From Sphingomonas trueperi (GTDB taxonomy: Bacteria; Pseudomonadota; Alphaproteobacteria; Sphingomonadales; Sphingomonadaceae): a DNA stretch of 60,994 bases. The translations under genes and the position numbers were made by a program. The stretch is taken from assembly GCF_011927635.1 (NCBI RefSeq), contig NZ_JAATJB010000018.1:1-60994 (forward strand), given 5' to 3'. Within the stretch, counting starts at the first letter, position 1; every line of letters begins with the position of its first letter. Below are positions 52,612-60,955 of the stretch, piece after piece. The notes beneath the pieces are model-generated. The model made no database searches. It saw only the letters and a program-made list of their open reading frames with translations, and was not told where the DNA came from.

Positions 52612-53333
52612 GCCTGGGCACGATCCACGGCGTTGGCCTCGGCCCCGGCGCGCCCGACCTGCTCAGCGTTCGCGCCGACCGGCTGGTGCGCGACGCCCGC
52701 CATGTCGCCTATTTTCGCAAGGCGGGGCGGTCGGGCCAGGCGCGGCGGATCGCGGAGGGCATGCTCCGGCCCGACGCCATCGAGCTGCCGATGGAATATC
52801 CGGTGACGACCGAGATCCCGGTCAGCGACCCGCGCTACAATGCCTGCCTGTCCGCCTTCTACGCCGAATGCACCGCGCGGCTGCTGGCGTTGTCGCGCGC
52901 CGGAGAGGACGTGGTGGTGCTCTGCGAGGGCGACCCTTTCTTCTACGGCTCGTTCATGCACCTCCATTCCCGGCTGTCGGGCCAGGTGCCGGTGGCGGTC
53001 GTGCCGGGGATCACCGGCATGGCGGGGGCATGGAACGCGACCGGCCAGCCGATCACCTGGGGCGACGACGTGCTGACGATCGCGATGGCGACGCTGCCAG
53101 AGGCGGAACTCGTCCGCCGCATCCGCGATACCGACGCGCTGGTGGTGATGAAGATCGGCCGCAATCTCTGCAAGCTGCGCCGCGCCGTGACAGCGGCGGG
53201 GCGCGAGGCCGAGGCCTGGCTGGTCGAGCATGCGGCGATGCCGGAGCAGCGGGTAACACCGCTCGCCGAGGCGACCAGCGTCACGCCCTATTTCTCGATC
53301 CTGCTCATCCATGGCCGGGGGCGCCGCCCATGA
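52608..53333 (+). CDS. cobI: Precorrin-2 C20-methyltransferase CobI
   Basis: A 241-residue SAM-dependent tetrapyrrole methylase making precorrin-3A. It shows the GxGPGAPDLL nucleotide loop, CEGDPFFYGSFMHLH and VPGITGMAGAWNATGQP, a set specific to CobI/CbiL. It is the first dedicated C-methylation of this operon; the precorrin-2-forming CobA is not in the window. Confidence 0.95.
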   Translation: MSLGTIHGVGLGPGAPDLLSVRADRLVRDARHVAYFRKAGRSGQARRIAEGMLRPDAIELPMEYPVTTEIPVSDPRYNACLSAFYAECTARLLALSRAGEDVVVLCEGDPFFYGSFMHLHSRLSGQVPVAVVPGITGMAGAWNATGQPITWGDDVLTIAMATLPEAELVRRIRDTDALVVMKIGRNLCKLRRAVTAAGREAEAWLVEHAAMPEQRVTPLAEATSVTPYFSILLIHGRGRRP

Positions 53334-54088
53334 GCGGCTGGCTGGCGATCGCCGGGCTGGGACCCGGAGACGAAGCGCTGGTGACGCCAGAGGTCACCGC
53401 AGCGCTGGCGGAAGCGACCGATGTCGTCGGCTACATCCCCTATGTCGCGCGGGTGGCGCCGCGCGCGGGGCTGACGCTGCATGCCTCGGACAATCGCGTG
53501 GAACTGGGCCGCGCGGCGCTCGCGCTCGATCTCGCGGCGCAAGGGCGGCGGGTGGTGGTCGTGTCCTCGGGCGATCCCGGGGTGTTCGCGATGGCGGCGG
53601 CGGTGTTCGAGGCGCTCGAAGCCGGGCCGGAGGCCTGGCGCGGGCTCGACATCCGCGTGCTGCCGGGGATCACCGCGATGCTGGCCGCCAGCGCGCGGGC
53701 AGGGGCGCCGCTCGGCCATGATTTCTGCGCGATCAACCTCTCGGACAATCTCAAGCCCTGGGCGCTGATCGAGAAGCGGCTGCGGCTCGCCGTCGAAGCC
53801 GATTTCGCAACGGCCTTCTACAACCCGCGCTCCAAGGCGCGGCCGCACGGCTTCGCGCGCGTGCTGGAACTGCTGCTGGAGGTCTGCGGCCCGGACCGCC
53901 CGATCCTGTTCGCCCGCGCAGTCTCCACCCCGGAGGAAGCGCTGCGGATCGTGCCCCTCGGCAGGGCTACGCCCGAGATGGCCGACATGCGCACCATGGT
54001 GATCCTGGGCTCGAGCCAGACGCGCTGGATCGAGGGTACCGCGCGGCCGATCCTCTACACCCCGCGCTCGGTGGGAGCGGGGGCATGA
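53330..54088 (+). CDS. cobJ: Precorrin-3B C17-methyltransferase CobJ
   Basis: A 252-residue tetrapyrrole methylase that completes ring contraction by methylating C17. Motifs are GLGPGDEALVTPE, DVVGYIPYV, SSGDPGVFAMAAAV, VLPGITAMLAASARAGAPLGHDFCAINLSD and FYNPRSKARP. It is coupled to cobI by ATGA. Its last 34 bp overlap the 3' end of the oppositely directed cobK. Confidence 0.95.
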   Translation: MSGWLAIAGLGPGDEALVTPEVTAALAEATDVVGYIPYVARVAPRAGLTLHASDNRVELGRAALALDLAAQGRRVVVVSSGDPGVFAMAAAVFEALEAGPEAWRGLDIRVLPGITAMLAASARAGAPLGHDFCAINLSDNLKPWALIEKRLRLAVEADFATAFYNPRSKARPHGFARVLELLLEVCGPDRPILFARAVSTPEEALRIVPLGRATPEMADMRTMVILGSSQTRWIEGTARPILYTPRSVGAGA

Positions 54089-54813
54089 TCCAGCCACTCC
54101 AGCACCGCCGCCGGATCGGTCACCTCGGTGCGGGGCGGCAGCGCCGGGCGGTCGATCATCAGCACCGGGATGCCGAGCGCGCGCGCGGCGACCAGCTTGG
54201 CCTCCGCACCGCTACCGCCGGCATTCTTGCAGACGACCAGATCGATACCGTGCGTCTCCAGCAGCGCCCGATCACCCTCGAACGTGAAGGGGCCGCGATC
54301 GATGATCAGCGTGTGGTGCGGAATAACCGGCCGCACCGCCGGCGCATCGATGAAGCGCAGGACATAATGGTGCTGCGGCATCGCCGCGAAGTCGGCGACG
54401 TGCATGCGGCCGAGCGCCAGCAGGATTCGGCGCGGAGCACCGGCGAGCGCAGCGACCGCTCCCTCGATATCGGCGACGCGCATCCACTGGTCCCCCGGCA
54501 CCTGCGTCCAGGCGGGGCGGGTGAGCGCGAGCAACGGGACGCCCGAATTCCGCGCCGCCGCGACCGCATTGGCGCTCATCGTCGCCGCGAAAGGATGTGT
54601 CGCGTCTACCAGATGCGTCACGCGCGCCTCGCGCAGGTACGCGGCCAGTCCGTCCGCGCCGCCGAAGCCGCCCACCCGCACCGGGATCGGCTGCGCTCGC
54701 GGTGCCTCGGTACGGCCCGCATAGCTCAGCGTGGCGGTCACGCCTCGATCGGCCAGCAGCCGCGCCAGCGCGCTCGCTTCGGTGGTGCCACCCAGCAGCA
54801 GGACGTTCGGCAT
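54055..54813 (-). CDS. cobK: Precorrin-6A reductase CobK
   Basis: A 252-residue NADPH-dependent reductase (CobK/CbiJ family) forming precorrin-6B. Features are LLLGGTTEASALARLL at the N-terminus, VDATHPFAATMS, ALGRMHVADF and the late VVCKNAGGSGAEAKLVAARALGIPVLMIDRP. It is the only cob gene on the minus strand. Its ATG (54813-54811) shares the palindrome CATG with the ATG of cobL, and its 3' end overlaps cobJ. Its promoter must lie inside cobL coding sequence, so it is transcribed against the riboswitch-controlled operon. The open frame upstream of the ATG is antisense to cobL. Confidence 0.94.
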   Translation of the reverse strand: MPNVLLLGGTTEASALARLLADRGVTATLSYAGRTEAPRAQPIPVRVGGFGGADGLAAYLREARVTHLVDATHPFAATMSANAVAAARNSGVPLLALTRPAWTQVPGDQWMRVADIEGAVAALAGAPRRILLALGRMHVADFAAMPQHHYVLRFIDAPAVRPVIPHHTLIIDRGPFTFEGDRALLETHGIDLVVCKNAGGSGAEAKLVAARALGIPVLMIDRPALPPRTEVTDPAAVLEWLDHAPAPTERGV

Positions 54814-56008
54814 GGCTGATCTTCCCTGGCTCACCATCATCGGACTGGGCGAGGACGGCGCGGACGGCCTGTCCGCCGCCGCCCGCGCGGCGCTGGAAAA
54901 GGCCGAACTGGTCATCGGCGCCCCACGTCACCTCTCGTTGCTGCCGGCACTTAGGTGCGAAGCACGCGCATGGCCAGCGCCCTTTGCCGAGGGCATCCCG
55001 CTGCTCCTCGCCGAGCGCGGTCGCCGGGTGGTGGTGCTTGCCTCGGGCGACCCCTTCTGGTTCGGCGCGGGCACCAGCGTCACCCCGCATCTCGCCCGCG
55101 AAGAGTGGACCGCGCACCCGGTGCCCTCCAGCTTCGCGCTGGCGGCATCGCGGCTGGGCTGGGCGCTTCAGGATACCCTGTGCCTGGGGCTGCACGCCGC
55201 GCCGTTCGGCCTGCTGCGGCCGCATCTCGCGCCCGGCCAGCACCTGCTGGTAACGGTCCGCGACGGCGCTGCAGTGGCTTCGCTGGCAGCCTATCTGGCG
55301 GGCGAGGGGTTCGGCGCCTCGACGCTGCACGTGCTGGAGGCGCTCGGCGGTCCGCGCGAGCGGGTACGATCGGTGCGCGCCGACACGCTCGCCTGGGAGG
55401 ACATCGCGCATCCCGTCTGCATCGGCATCGAGCCGGCGGGGGCGGGGGCGGTGCTGCCAGTCGCCAACGGGCGGCCCGATGGCTGGTTCGAGTCCGACGG
55501 CCAGCTCACCAAGCAGCCGGTGCGGGCGCTTACCCTGTCCGCGCTCGCACCGCGCGCAGGGGAGTTGCTGTGGGACATCGGTGCCGGCTCGGGCTCGATC
55601 GGGATCGAATGGCTGCTCGCGCATCCCGCCAATCGCGCGATCGCCGTCGAGGCCGATCCCGTGCGCGCCGAGCGTGCACGTGCCAACGCGGCTCGGCTCG
55701 GGGTGGATCGCCTGCGCGTAGTGCCGGGCCGCGCCCCGGCCGTGCTGCCGGAGGGCGTTCCCGATGCGGTCTTCATCGGGGGCGGCCTGTCGCAGGCGTT
55801 GCTGGAAGCGCTGTGGGCACGGCTACCCACCGGTGTACGGCTGGTGGCGAATGCGGTGACCCTCGAGTCCGAGGCCTTGCTCGCCACGTGGCACGGGGCC
55901 GAGGGCGGGAGCTTGTTGCGGATCGAGCTGGCCGATGCGGCACCCCTCGGCACCCGCCACGGCTGGCGATCACGCTATCCGGTCGTGCAGTGGAGCGTCA
56001 CCCGATGA
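54812..56008 (+). CDS. cobL: Precorrin-6Y C5,15-methyltransferase (decarboxylating) CobL
   Basis: A 398-residue fusion of a CbiE-type methylase (LTIIGLGEDGADGL, LASGDPFWFGAG, VPSSFALAASRLGW) and a CbiT-type Rossmann methyltransferase/decarboxylase (LWDIGAGSGSIGIEWL, AVEADPVRAERARANAARLG, FIGGGL). It methylates C5 and C15 and removes the C12 acetate carboxyl. The start codon at 54812 is interlocked with that of cobK. Being separated from cobJ by the reversed cobK, it depends on read-through or on its own promoter. Confidence 0.95.
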   Translation: MADLPWLTIIGLGEDGADGLSAAARAALEKAELVIGAPRHLSLLPALRCEARAWPAPFAEGIPLLLAERGRRVVVLASGDPFWFGAGTSVTPHLAREEWTAHPVPSSFALAASRLGWALQDTLCLGLHAAPFGLLRPHLAPGQHLLVTVRDGAAVASLAAYLAGEGFGASTLHVLEALGGPRERVRSVRADTLAWEDIAHPVCIGIEPAGAGAVLPVANGRPDGWFESDGQLTKQPVRALTLSALAPRAGELLWDIGAGSGSIGIEWLLAHPANRAIAVEADPVRAERARANAARLGVDRLRVVPGRAPAVLPEGVPDAVFIGGGLSQALLEALWARLPTGVRLVANAVTLESEALLATWHGAEGGSLLRIELADAAPLGTRHGWRSRYPVVQWSVTR

Positions 56009-56352
56009 TCGTCGCCGGCTTCGGCTATCGCAGCGGTGCTACCGCCGCGTCGCTGCGTTCGGCGCTCGCACTGGCGCAGACGGGGGCGCCGCCGGTCACC
56101 CATGTCGCGACGCTCGCCGACAAGCTGCCGCTGCTGGCGGCGCTTGGGCTGCCGACGATCGTCGTCGATGCGGTGGCGGGCGTCGCCACGCCCACCCGCT
56201 CCCCCGCCAGCCTTGCCGCGCGGGGTACCGGCAGCGTCGCCGAGGCCGCTGCGCTCGCCGCCGCCGGACCCGGCGCCCGCCTGCTCGTCACGCGACAGAT
56301 TTCCCCCGATCGCATGGCGACCTGCGCCATCGCCGAAGGAGCCCCCGTATGA
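56005..56352 (+). CDS. cobE: CobE / CbiG C-terminal-like protein
   Basis: A 115-residue protein matching the CobE/CbiG_C fold: GFGYRSGATAASL at the N-terminus, VATLADKLPLLAALG, and a C-terminal MATCAIAEGAP. Its exact role in the aerobic pathway is unsettled. It is linked by ATGA overlaps to cobL and cobM. Confidence 0.88.
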   Translation: MIVAGFGYRSGATAASLRSALALAQTGAPPVTHVATLADKLPLLAALGLPTIVVDAVAGVATPTRSPASLAARGTGSVAEAAALAAAGPGARLLVTRQISPDRMATCAIAEGAPV

Positions 56353-57134
56353 CCGTCCATTTCATCGGCGCCGGCCCCGGCGCGCCCGACCTGCTCACCC
56401 TGCGCGGCCGCGATCTCATCGCAGCCAGCCCGGTGTGCCTCTATGCCGGATCGCTGATCCCGGAGGCGATCCTCGCGCATTGCCCGCCGGGTGCCAAGAT
56501 CGTGAACACCGCGCCGATGGACCTCGACGCGATCCTGGCGGAGATCGTCGCCGCCCATGCCGCCGGCCAGGACATCGCACGACTCCATTCGGGGGACCTC
56601 TCGGTCTGGTCGGCGATGGGCGAACAGCTGCGCCGGCTGCGGGCGTTCGGCATCCCGTTCACGATCACCCCCGGCGTGCCTGCCTTCGCGGCCGCCGCCG
56701 CGACGCTCGAGGCGGAGCTGACCTTGCCCGAGCTCGGCCAGTCGCTCGTCCTCACGCGCACGCCGGGCCGGGCCAGCCGCATGCCGCCGCGCGAGAGCCT
56801 CACCAACTTCGCCGCGACCGGCGCGACGCTGGCCATCCACCTGTCGATCCACAATCTCGCGACGCTCGTCGCCGATCTGCTGCCTGCCTATGGCGCGGAT
56901 TGCCCGGTCGCAGTGGTCTGGCGGGCGAGCTGGCCCGACGAGCGGATCGTCCGCGCGACGCTGGCGACGATCGAGGCAGCGGTCGCCGGAACCATGGAGC
57001 GCACCGCGCTGATCCTGGTCGGCCCGGTGCTGGCGGCGGAGGGTTTCGCCGAGAGCAGCCTCTACGCCGCCGGCTATGATCGGCGCTTCCGGCCGCAGGA
57101 CGCCTCGTCGCGCTTCGCAGGCAGCGCCGAATGA
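56349..57134 (+). CDS. cobM: Precorrin-4 C11-methyltransferase CobM
   Basis: A 261-residue tetrapyrrole methylase making precorrin-5. Signature pieces are VHFIGAGPGAPDLLTLRG, CLYAGSLIPEAILAHCP, LHSGDLSVWSAMGEQ and PGVPAFAAAAATLEAELTLP. ATGA overlaps join it to cobE upstream and cobB downstream. Confidence 0.96.
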   Translation: MTVHFIGAGPGAPDLLTLRGRDLIAASPVCLYAGSLIPEAILAHCPPGAKIVNTAPMDLDAILAEIVAAHAAGQDIARLHSGDLSVWSAMGEQLRRLRAFGIPFTITPGVPAFAAAAATLEAELTLPELGQSLVLTRTPGRASRMPPRESLTNFAATGATLAIHLSIHNLATLVADLLPAYGADCPVAVVWRASWPDERIVRATLATIEAAVAGTMERTALILVGPVLAAEGFAESSLYAAGYDRRFRPQDASSRFAGSAE

Positions 57135-58444
57135 GCGTGCCCGGCCTGATCATCGCCGCGCCCGCCTCGGGTACCGGCAAGACGACGGTGATGCTGGGCC
57201 TGCTCCGCGCGCTGCGCGAGGCCGGCGTTGCCGTCACGCCGTTCAAGAACGGACCCGATTACATCGACCCGGCCTTCCACCGCGTGGCGAGCGGTAGCGC
57301 CTCGTACAATCTCGACAGCTGGGCGATGGACGCGAGCCTGCTCGACGCGCTGGCAGCCGAGGCGGGCGCGTGTGACCTCGTGCTGGCCGAAGGCTCGATG
57401 GGGCTGTTCGACGGCGTCGCGCGGGCAGGAGCGAGCGGCACGGGTGCCACCGCGGATCTGGCGCGACGCTATGGCTGGCCGGTGGTGCTGGTGGTCGACG
57501 TATCGGGCCAGGCTCAGTCGGCAGCGGCGACCGCGCTGGGCTTTGCCCGGCTCGACCCGAGCGTGCCCTTCGCCGGGGTGATCCTCAACCGCGTCGCCAG
57601 CCCGCGCCATGAACGGCTGGTGCGCGCGGGGATGGAAGCGGCCGGCATACCCGTGCTAGGCGCACTCCCGCGTCGCGCCGATCTGGTCCTGCCGGAGCGG
57701 CACCTGGGGCTGGTGCAGGCCGTCGAGCATCCGGATCTCGACCGCACGATCGGCGACTATGCCGCGTTTCTCCGCGACCATGTCGACCTCGGCGCGCTTC
57801 AGGCCGCTGCGGCATCGAAATCGCATCGTACGGATACTGCGGTCGTGCTGCCGATCCCGCCCGCCCAGCGCATCGCCATCGCGCAGGATGCGGCCTTTTC
57901 CTTCCTCTACCCGCATTTGCTCGAAGGCTGGCGCCGGGCAGGGGCCGAGATGCTGCCTTTCTCGCCGCTGGCCGACGAAGCGCCCGATGCCGATGCCGAC
58001 CTCGTCTGGCTTCCCGGCGGTTATCCCGAGCTTCACGCCGGCACCATCGCGGCGGCGGCGACGTTTCTCACCGGGCTACGCGCGCATGCGGAGCACCGAC
58101 CGGTGCACGGCGAGTGCGGCGGCTATATGGTGCTGGGCGAGGCGCTGGTCGACAAGGCCGGCGAGACGCACCGCATGGCCGGGCTGCTTGGGCTTGTCAC
58201 CAGCCATGCCCAGCGGCGGATGCACCTCGGCTACCGCCAGGCAACGCTCCGGGCGCCCGTCTCGGGGCTGCCGGCGGGTGCACGGCTGACGGGCCATGAG
58301 TTCCACTATTCGACCATCGTCTCGCAGACCGACGCGCCGCTGGCCGATGTCGCCGATGCCGAGGGCAATGCCGTCCCCGAGACCGGATCGGTCCGGGGCC
58401 CTGTCACGGGCAGCTTCTTCCACCTGATCGCGGCGGCGGCATGA
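57131..58444 (+). CDS. cobB: Hydrogenobyrinic acid a,c-diamide synthase CobB
   Basis: A 437-residue amidotransferase amidating the a and c side chains with glutamine and ATP. The N-terminal DTBS-like ATPase part shows APASGTGKTT and FKNGPDYIDP. The C-terminal type-1 glutaminase has the nucleophile Cys in HGECGGYMVLG. In the aerobic route it acts before cobalt insertion and supplies the CobN substrate. Confidence 0.95.
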   Translation: MSVPGLIIAAPASGTGKTTVMLGLLRALREAGVAVTPFKNGPDYIDPAFHRVASGSASYNLDSWAMDASLLDALAAEAGACDLVLAEGSMGLFDGVARAGASGTGATADLARRYGWPVVLVVDVSGQAQSAAATALGFARLDPSVPFAGVILNRVASPRHERLVRAGMEAAGIPVLGALPRRADLVLPERHLGLVQAVEHPDLDRTIGDYAAFLRDHVDLGALQAAAASKSHRTDTAVVLPIPPAQRIAIAQDAAFSFLYPHLLEGWRRAGAEMLPFSPLADEAPDADADLVWLPGGYPELHAGTIAAAATFLTGLRAHAEHRPVHGECGGYMVLGEALVDKAGETHRMAGLLGLVTSHAQRRMHLGYRQATLRAPVSGLPAGARLTGHEFHYSTIVSQTDAPLADVADAEGNAVPETGSVRGPVTGSFFHLIAAAA

Positions 58445-59178
58445 TCGTGCTCCAGCTGATCGGCATCGGCACCGGCAACCCGGCGCATTTGACCGGCGAG
58501 GCGATCGCCGCGCTCAACGCCGCCGACCTCATCCTCGTGCCGCGCAAGGAAAACGCTCCCGATCTCGCCGATCTGCGCGAGGCGATCTGTGCTGCGGTGC
58601 TGACGCGCCCGGTGCCGATCATCGCGTTCGACATGCCGGTGCGGGCAGGGGAGGACTATGTCCAGGCGGTCCACGCCTGGCACGATGCCATCGCGGGCGC
58701 GTGGCGCGCGGCCGCTGCCACGCATCTGCCGCGTGGGGGCAAGGTCGCGCTGCTCGTCTGGGGCGACCCGTCGCTCTACGACAGCACGCTGCGGATCGCG
58801 GCGCGGCTGCCCGACGTCAGCGTTCGCATGGTGCCCGGCATCACCAGCGTTCAGGCGCTCACCGCCGCGCACGCCATCCCGCTCAACCCGCTCGCGGGTG
58901 CGGTGACGATCACCACCGGGCGCCTGCTGCGTAGTCACGGATGGCCGCCCGAGGCGGACACGGTCGTCGTGATGCTCGACGGCGGCTGCGCATTCGAGAC
59001 GCTCGATCCCGTCGGCATCACCATCTGGTGGGGCGCCTATCTGGGCATGCCCCAGCAGGCACTGGACCAGGGCCCGCTCGCCGAGGCCGGCCCGCGCATC
59101 GCCGCGACCCGCGCCGCGCTCCGCGCCCGGCAGGGCTGGATCATGGACATATACCTCCTGCGAAAGGCTCCCCAATGA
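58441..59178 (+). CDS. cobF: Precorrin-6A synthase (deacetylating) CobF
   Basis: A 245-residue C1-methyltransferase that releases the C20 fragment as acetate, found only in the aerobic pathway. It shows LIGIGTGNPAHLT, PRKENAPDLADLREAIC, VWGDPSLYDSTLRI and VPGITSVQAL. Its presence, with cobG, settles that this is the oxygen-dependent, late-cobalt route. ATGA overlaps link it to cobB and cobO. Confidence 0.95.
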   Translation: MIVLQLIGIGTGNPAHLTGEAIAALNAADLILVPRKENAPDLADLREAICAAVLTRPVPIIAFDMPVRAGEDYVQAVHAWHDAIAGAWRAAAATHLPRGGKVALLVWGDPSLYDSTLRIAARLPDVSVRMVPGITSVQALTAAHAIPLNPLAGAVTITTGRLLRSHGWPPEADTVVVMLDGGCAFETLDPVGITIWWGAYLGMPQQALDQGPLAEAGPRIAATRAALRARQGWIMDIYLLRKAPQ

Positions 59179-59777
59179 CCCGCGACGACGCCGCGCATGC
59201 CGAGAAGATGCGCAAGATCCAGGCCGCCCGCGCCACGATGATGGCGACCAAGAGCGAGGAGAAGGGCCTCCTGATCGTCCATACCGGCAAGGGCAAGGGC
59301 AAGAGCAGCGCGGCAATGGGCATGGTCGTCCGCGCCATCGGCCACGGCATGAAGGTGGGCGTCGTCCAGTTCATCAAGGGCGCGATGATGACCGGCGAGA
59401 AGGCGGTGTTCGATGCCTTCCCGGACCAGGTCGAGTTCAAGCCGATGGGGGAGGGCTTCACCTGGGACACGCAGGATCGTGCCCGCGACATCGCCGTCAC
59501 GCGGACGGCGTGGGACGAGGTGAAGCGGATGATCGCCGATCCGGCCTACGACATGGTGCTGGCCGACGAGCTCAACATCGCGCTGCGCTACGACTATTTG
59601 CCGCTCGACGAGGTGCTGGCGGTGATCGAAGCGCGACCGCCGATGAAACACGTCATTGTCACCGGCCGCAATGCGCCCGAGGCGCTGATCGAGGCCGCCG
59701 ATCTGGTCACCGAGATGACGCAGGTGAAGCACCCGTTCCGCTCGGGCGTGAAGGCGCAGAAGGGGATCGAGTTCTGA
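59175..59777 (+). CDS. cobO: Corrinoid adenosyltransferase CobO
   Basis: A 200-residue CobA/CobO-type ATP:cob(I)alamin adenosyltransferase that adds the upper ligand. The N-terminus is basic-helical (KMRKIQAARATMM). The P-loop GKGKGKSS is at 38-45. VVQFIKGAMMTGE, MVLADELNIALRYDYL and VTGRNAPEALIEAADLVTEM are typical. It overlaps cobF by ATGA and bluB by CTGA. Confidence 0.96.
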   Translation: MTRDDAAHAEKMRKIQAARATMMATKSEEKGLLIVHTGKGKGKSSAAMGMVVRAIGHGMKVGVVQFIKGAMMTGEKAVFDAFPDQVEFKPMGEGFTWDTQDRARDIAVTRTAWDEVKRMIADPAYDMVLADELNIALRYDYLPLDEVLAVIEARPPMKHVIVTGRNAPEALIEAADLVTEMTQVKHPFRSGVKAQKGIEF

Positions 59778-60418
59778 CCGGCGCGCCCGCCTTCGACGCG
59801 GCGTTTCATCGCCAGTTCGACACGCTGCTGCGCTGGCGGCGCGACGTGCGACATTTCGCTGCGCGGCCGATCGCGCCGGCGGATCTGAGGGCGCTGCTCG
59901 AAGCGGCCGCGCTTGCCCCCTCGGTCGGCAATGCGCAGCCCTGGCGCTTCGTGCGGCTCCGCACCCCGGCGCTGCGCGAGGCGTTGGCGGCCCATGTCGA
60001 CGCAGAGAACGCCCGCGCCGCCGCAAACTATGCGGAGCAGGGGAGGCGCGATGCCTATCGCGCGCTCAAGCTCCACGGCCTGCGCGAGGCGCCCGAGGTG
60101 CTGGCCATATTCTGCGACGAGCGTCCGGCTGCCGGGCACGGCCTCGGCATCGCGACGATGCCCGAGATGCTGCGCTATTCCTGCGTCACCGCGATACACA
60201 CGCTGTGGCTCGCCGCCCGCGCACGCGGCATCGGCCTGGGCTGGGTGTCGATCCTCGATCCTGGTGCGGTGACCACGCTGCTCGACGTACCGCTGGACTG
60301 GACGCTGATCGCCTTGCTGTGCCTCGGCTATCCCGAGGCGCCTTCCGAAATCCCCGAACTCGAACGCCGTGGCTGGCAGGCGCGCGAGCTGCTCGCCGAT
60401 CGGCTGTTCGAGCGCTGA
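59774..60418 (+). CDS. bluB: 5,6-dimethylbenzimidazole synthase BluB (CTG start)
   Basis: A 214-residue flavin-destroying nitroreductase-fold enzyme that makes the lower ligand of B12 from reduced FMN and oxygen. Family features are RRDVRHF, ALLEAAALAPSVGNAQPWRFV and RARGIGLGWVSILDP. No ATG, GTG or TTG exists in frame near the conserved N-terminus. The best start is CTG at 59774, overlapping the cobO stop as CTGA, eight bases after AAGGGG, and giving a normal-length protein. This matches the 4-bp overlap style of the operon. Confidence 0.9.
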   Translation: MTGAPAFDAAFHRQFDTLLRWRRDVRHFAARPIAPADLRALLEAAALAPSVGNAQPWRFVRLRTPALREALAAHVDAENARAAANYAEQGRRDAYRALKLHGLREAPEVLAIFCDERPAAGHGLGIATMPEMLRYSCVTAIHTLWLAARARGIGLGWVSILDPGAVTTLLDVPLDWTLIALLCLGYPEAPSEIPELERRGWQARELLADRLFER

Positions 60419-60435
60419 ACTATCAGGAGATACCG

Positions 60436-60846
60436 ATGCTTACCCCGGTTGAAGACGGCCCCGCAATCGTCGTGTGCAACACCTGCCGCTTCAGCGCCGA
60501 CGCGCGCGAAGACGGGCAGGGCCGACGCGGCGGCACCATGCTCGCGGAGGCGCTGGCGCAGGCTCGCGACGCCGATCCGCGCTATGCCGGCATCGCGATC
60601 CAGCAGATGCCGTGCCTGTTCGCGTGCAGCGAGCATTGCACCGTGCACCTGCGGGCGCCGGACAAGGTCGGCTATGTGCTGGGCCGCTTCACCCCGGATG
60701 CGGACGCCGCGCGCGCCCTCCTCGACTATGCCGTGGCCTATGCTGCCAGCGAGCACGGCAAGGTACCGTTCGCGCAATGGCCGCAGGGCGTGAAGGGCCA
60801 TTTCATCGTCCGCGTGCCGCCGGCGGGGTTGGTGGTGGAGAGTTGA
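60436..60846 (+). CDS. DUF1636-family protein
   Basis: A 136-residue protein of the DUF1636 type, with a likely metal site: cysteines in VVCNTCRFS and in PCLFACSEHC. AGGAG lies seven bases before the ATG. Members recur in cobalamin gene clusters of alphaproteobacteria, but no activity is established. The thioredoxin-like-ferredoxin pattern of four-plus cysteines suggests a small Fe-S or metal-binding carrier. It is the last gene of the run in this window. Confidence 0.8.
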   Translation: MLTPVEDGPAIVVCNTCRFSADAREDGQGRRGGTMLAEALAQARDADPRYAGIAIQQMPCLFACSEHCTVHLRAPDKVGYVLGRFTPDADAARALLDYAVAYAASEHGKVPFAQWPQGVKGHFIVRVPPAGLVVES

Positions 60847-60903
60847 GGGCTGGCACCGATGGGAGGTAGCGGTGATCTGACCACCGCACCCACCGGGCAT
60901 GTT

Positions 60904-60955
60904 GCCGCCAGTTAGAAAAGGCACATTCCGCCGCAAGATAGAAATGGCACAACGC
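60904..60955. repeat. Two 26-bp imperfect direct repeats at the window end
   Basis: The units begin GCCGCCAGTTAGAAAAGG and GCCGCAAGATAGAAATGG and share TAGAAAwGGCACA. They lie 58 bp after the last cob gene. Tandem repeats of this size near an end are a feature of IS21-type elements, whose body would lie beyond the window. The A/T-rich content contrasts with the surroundings. Identity is unproven. Confidence 0.4.
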
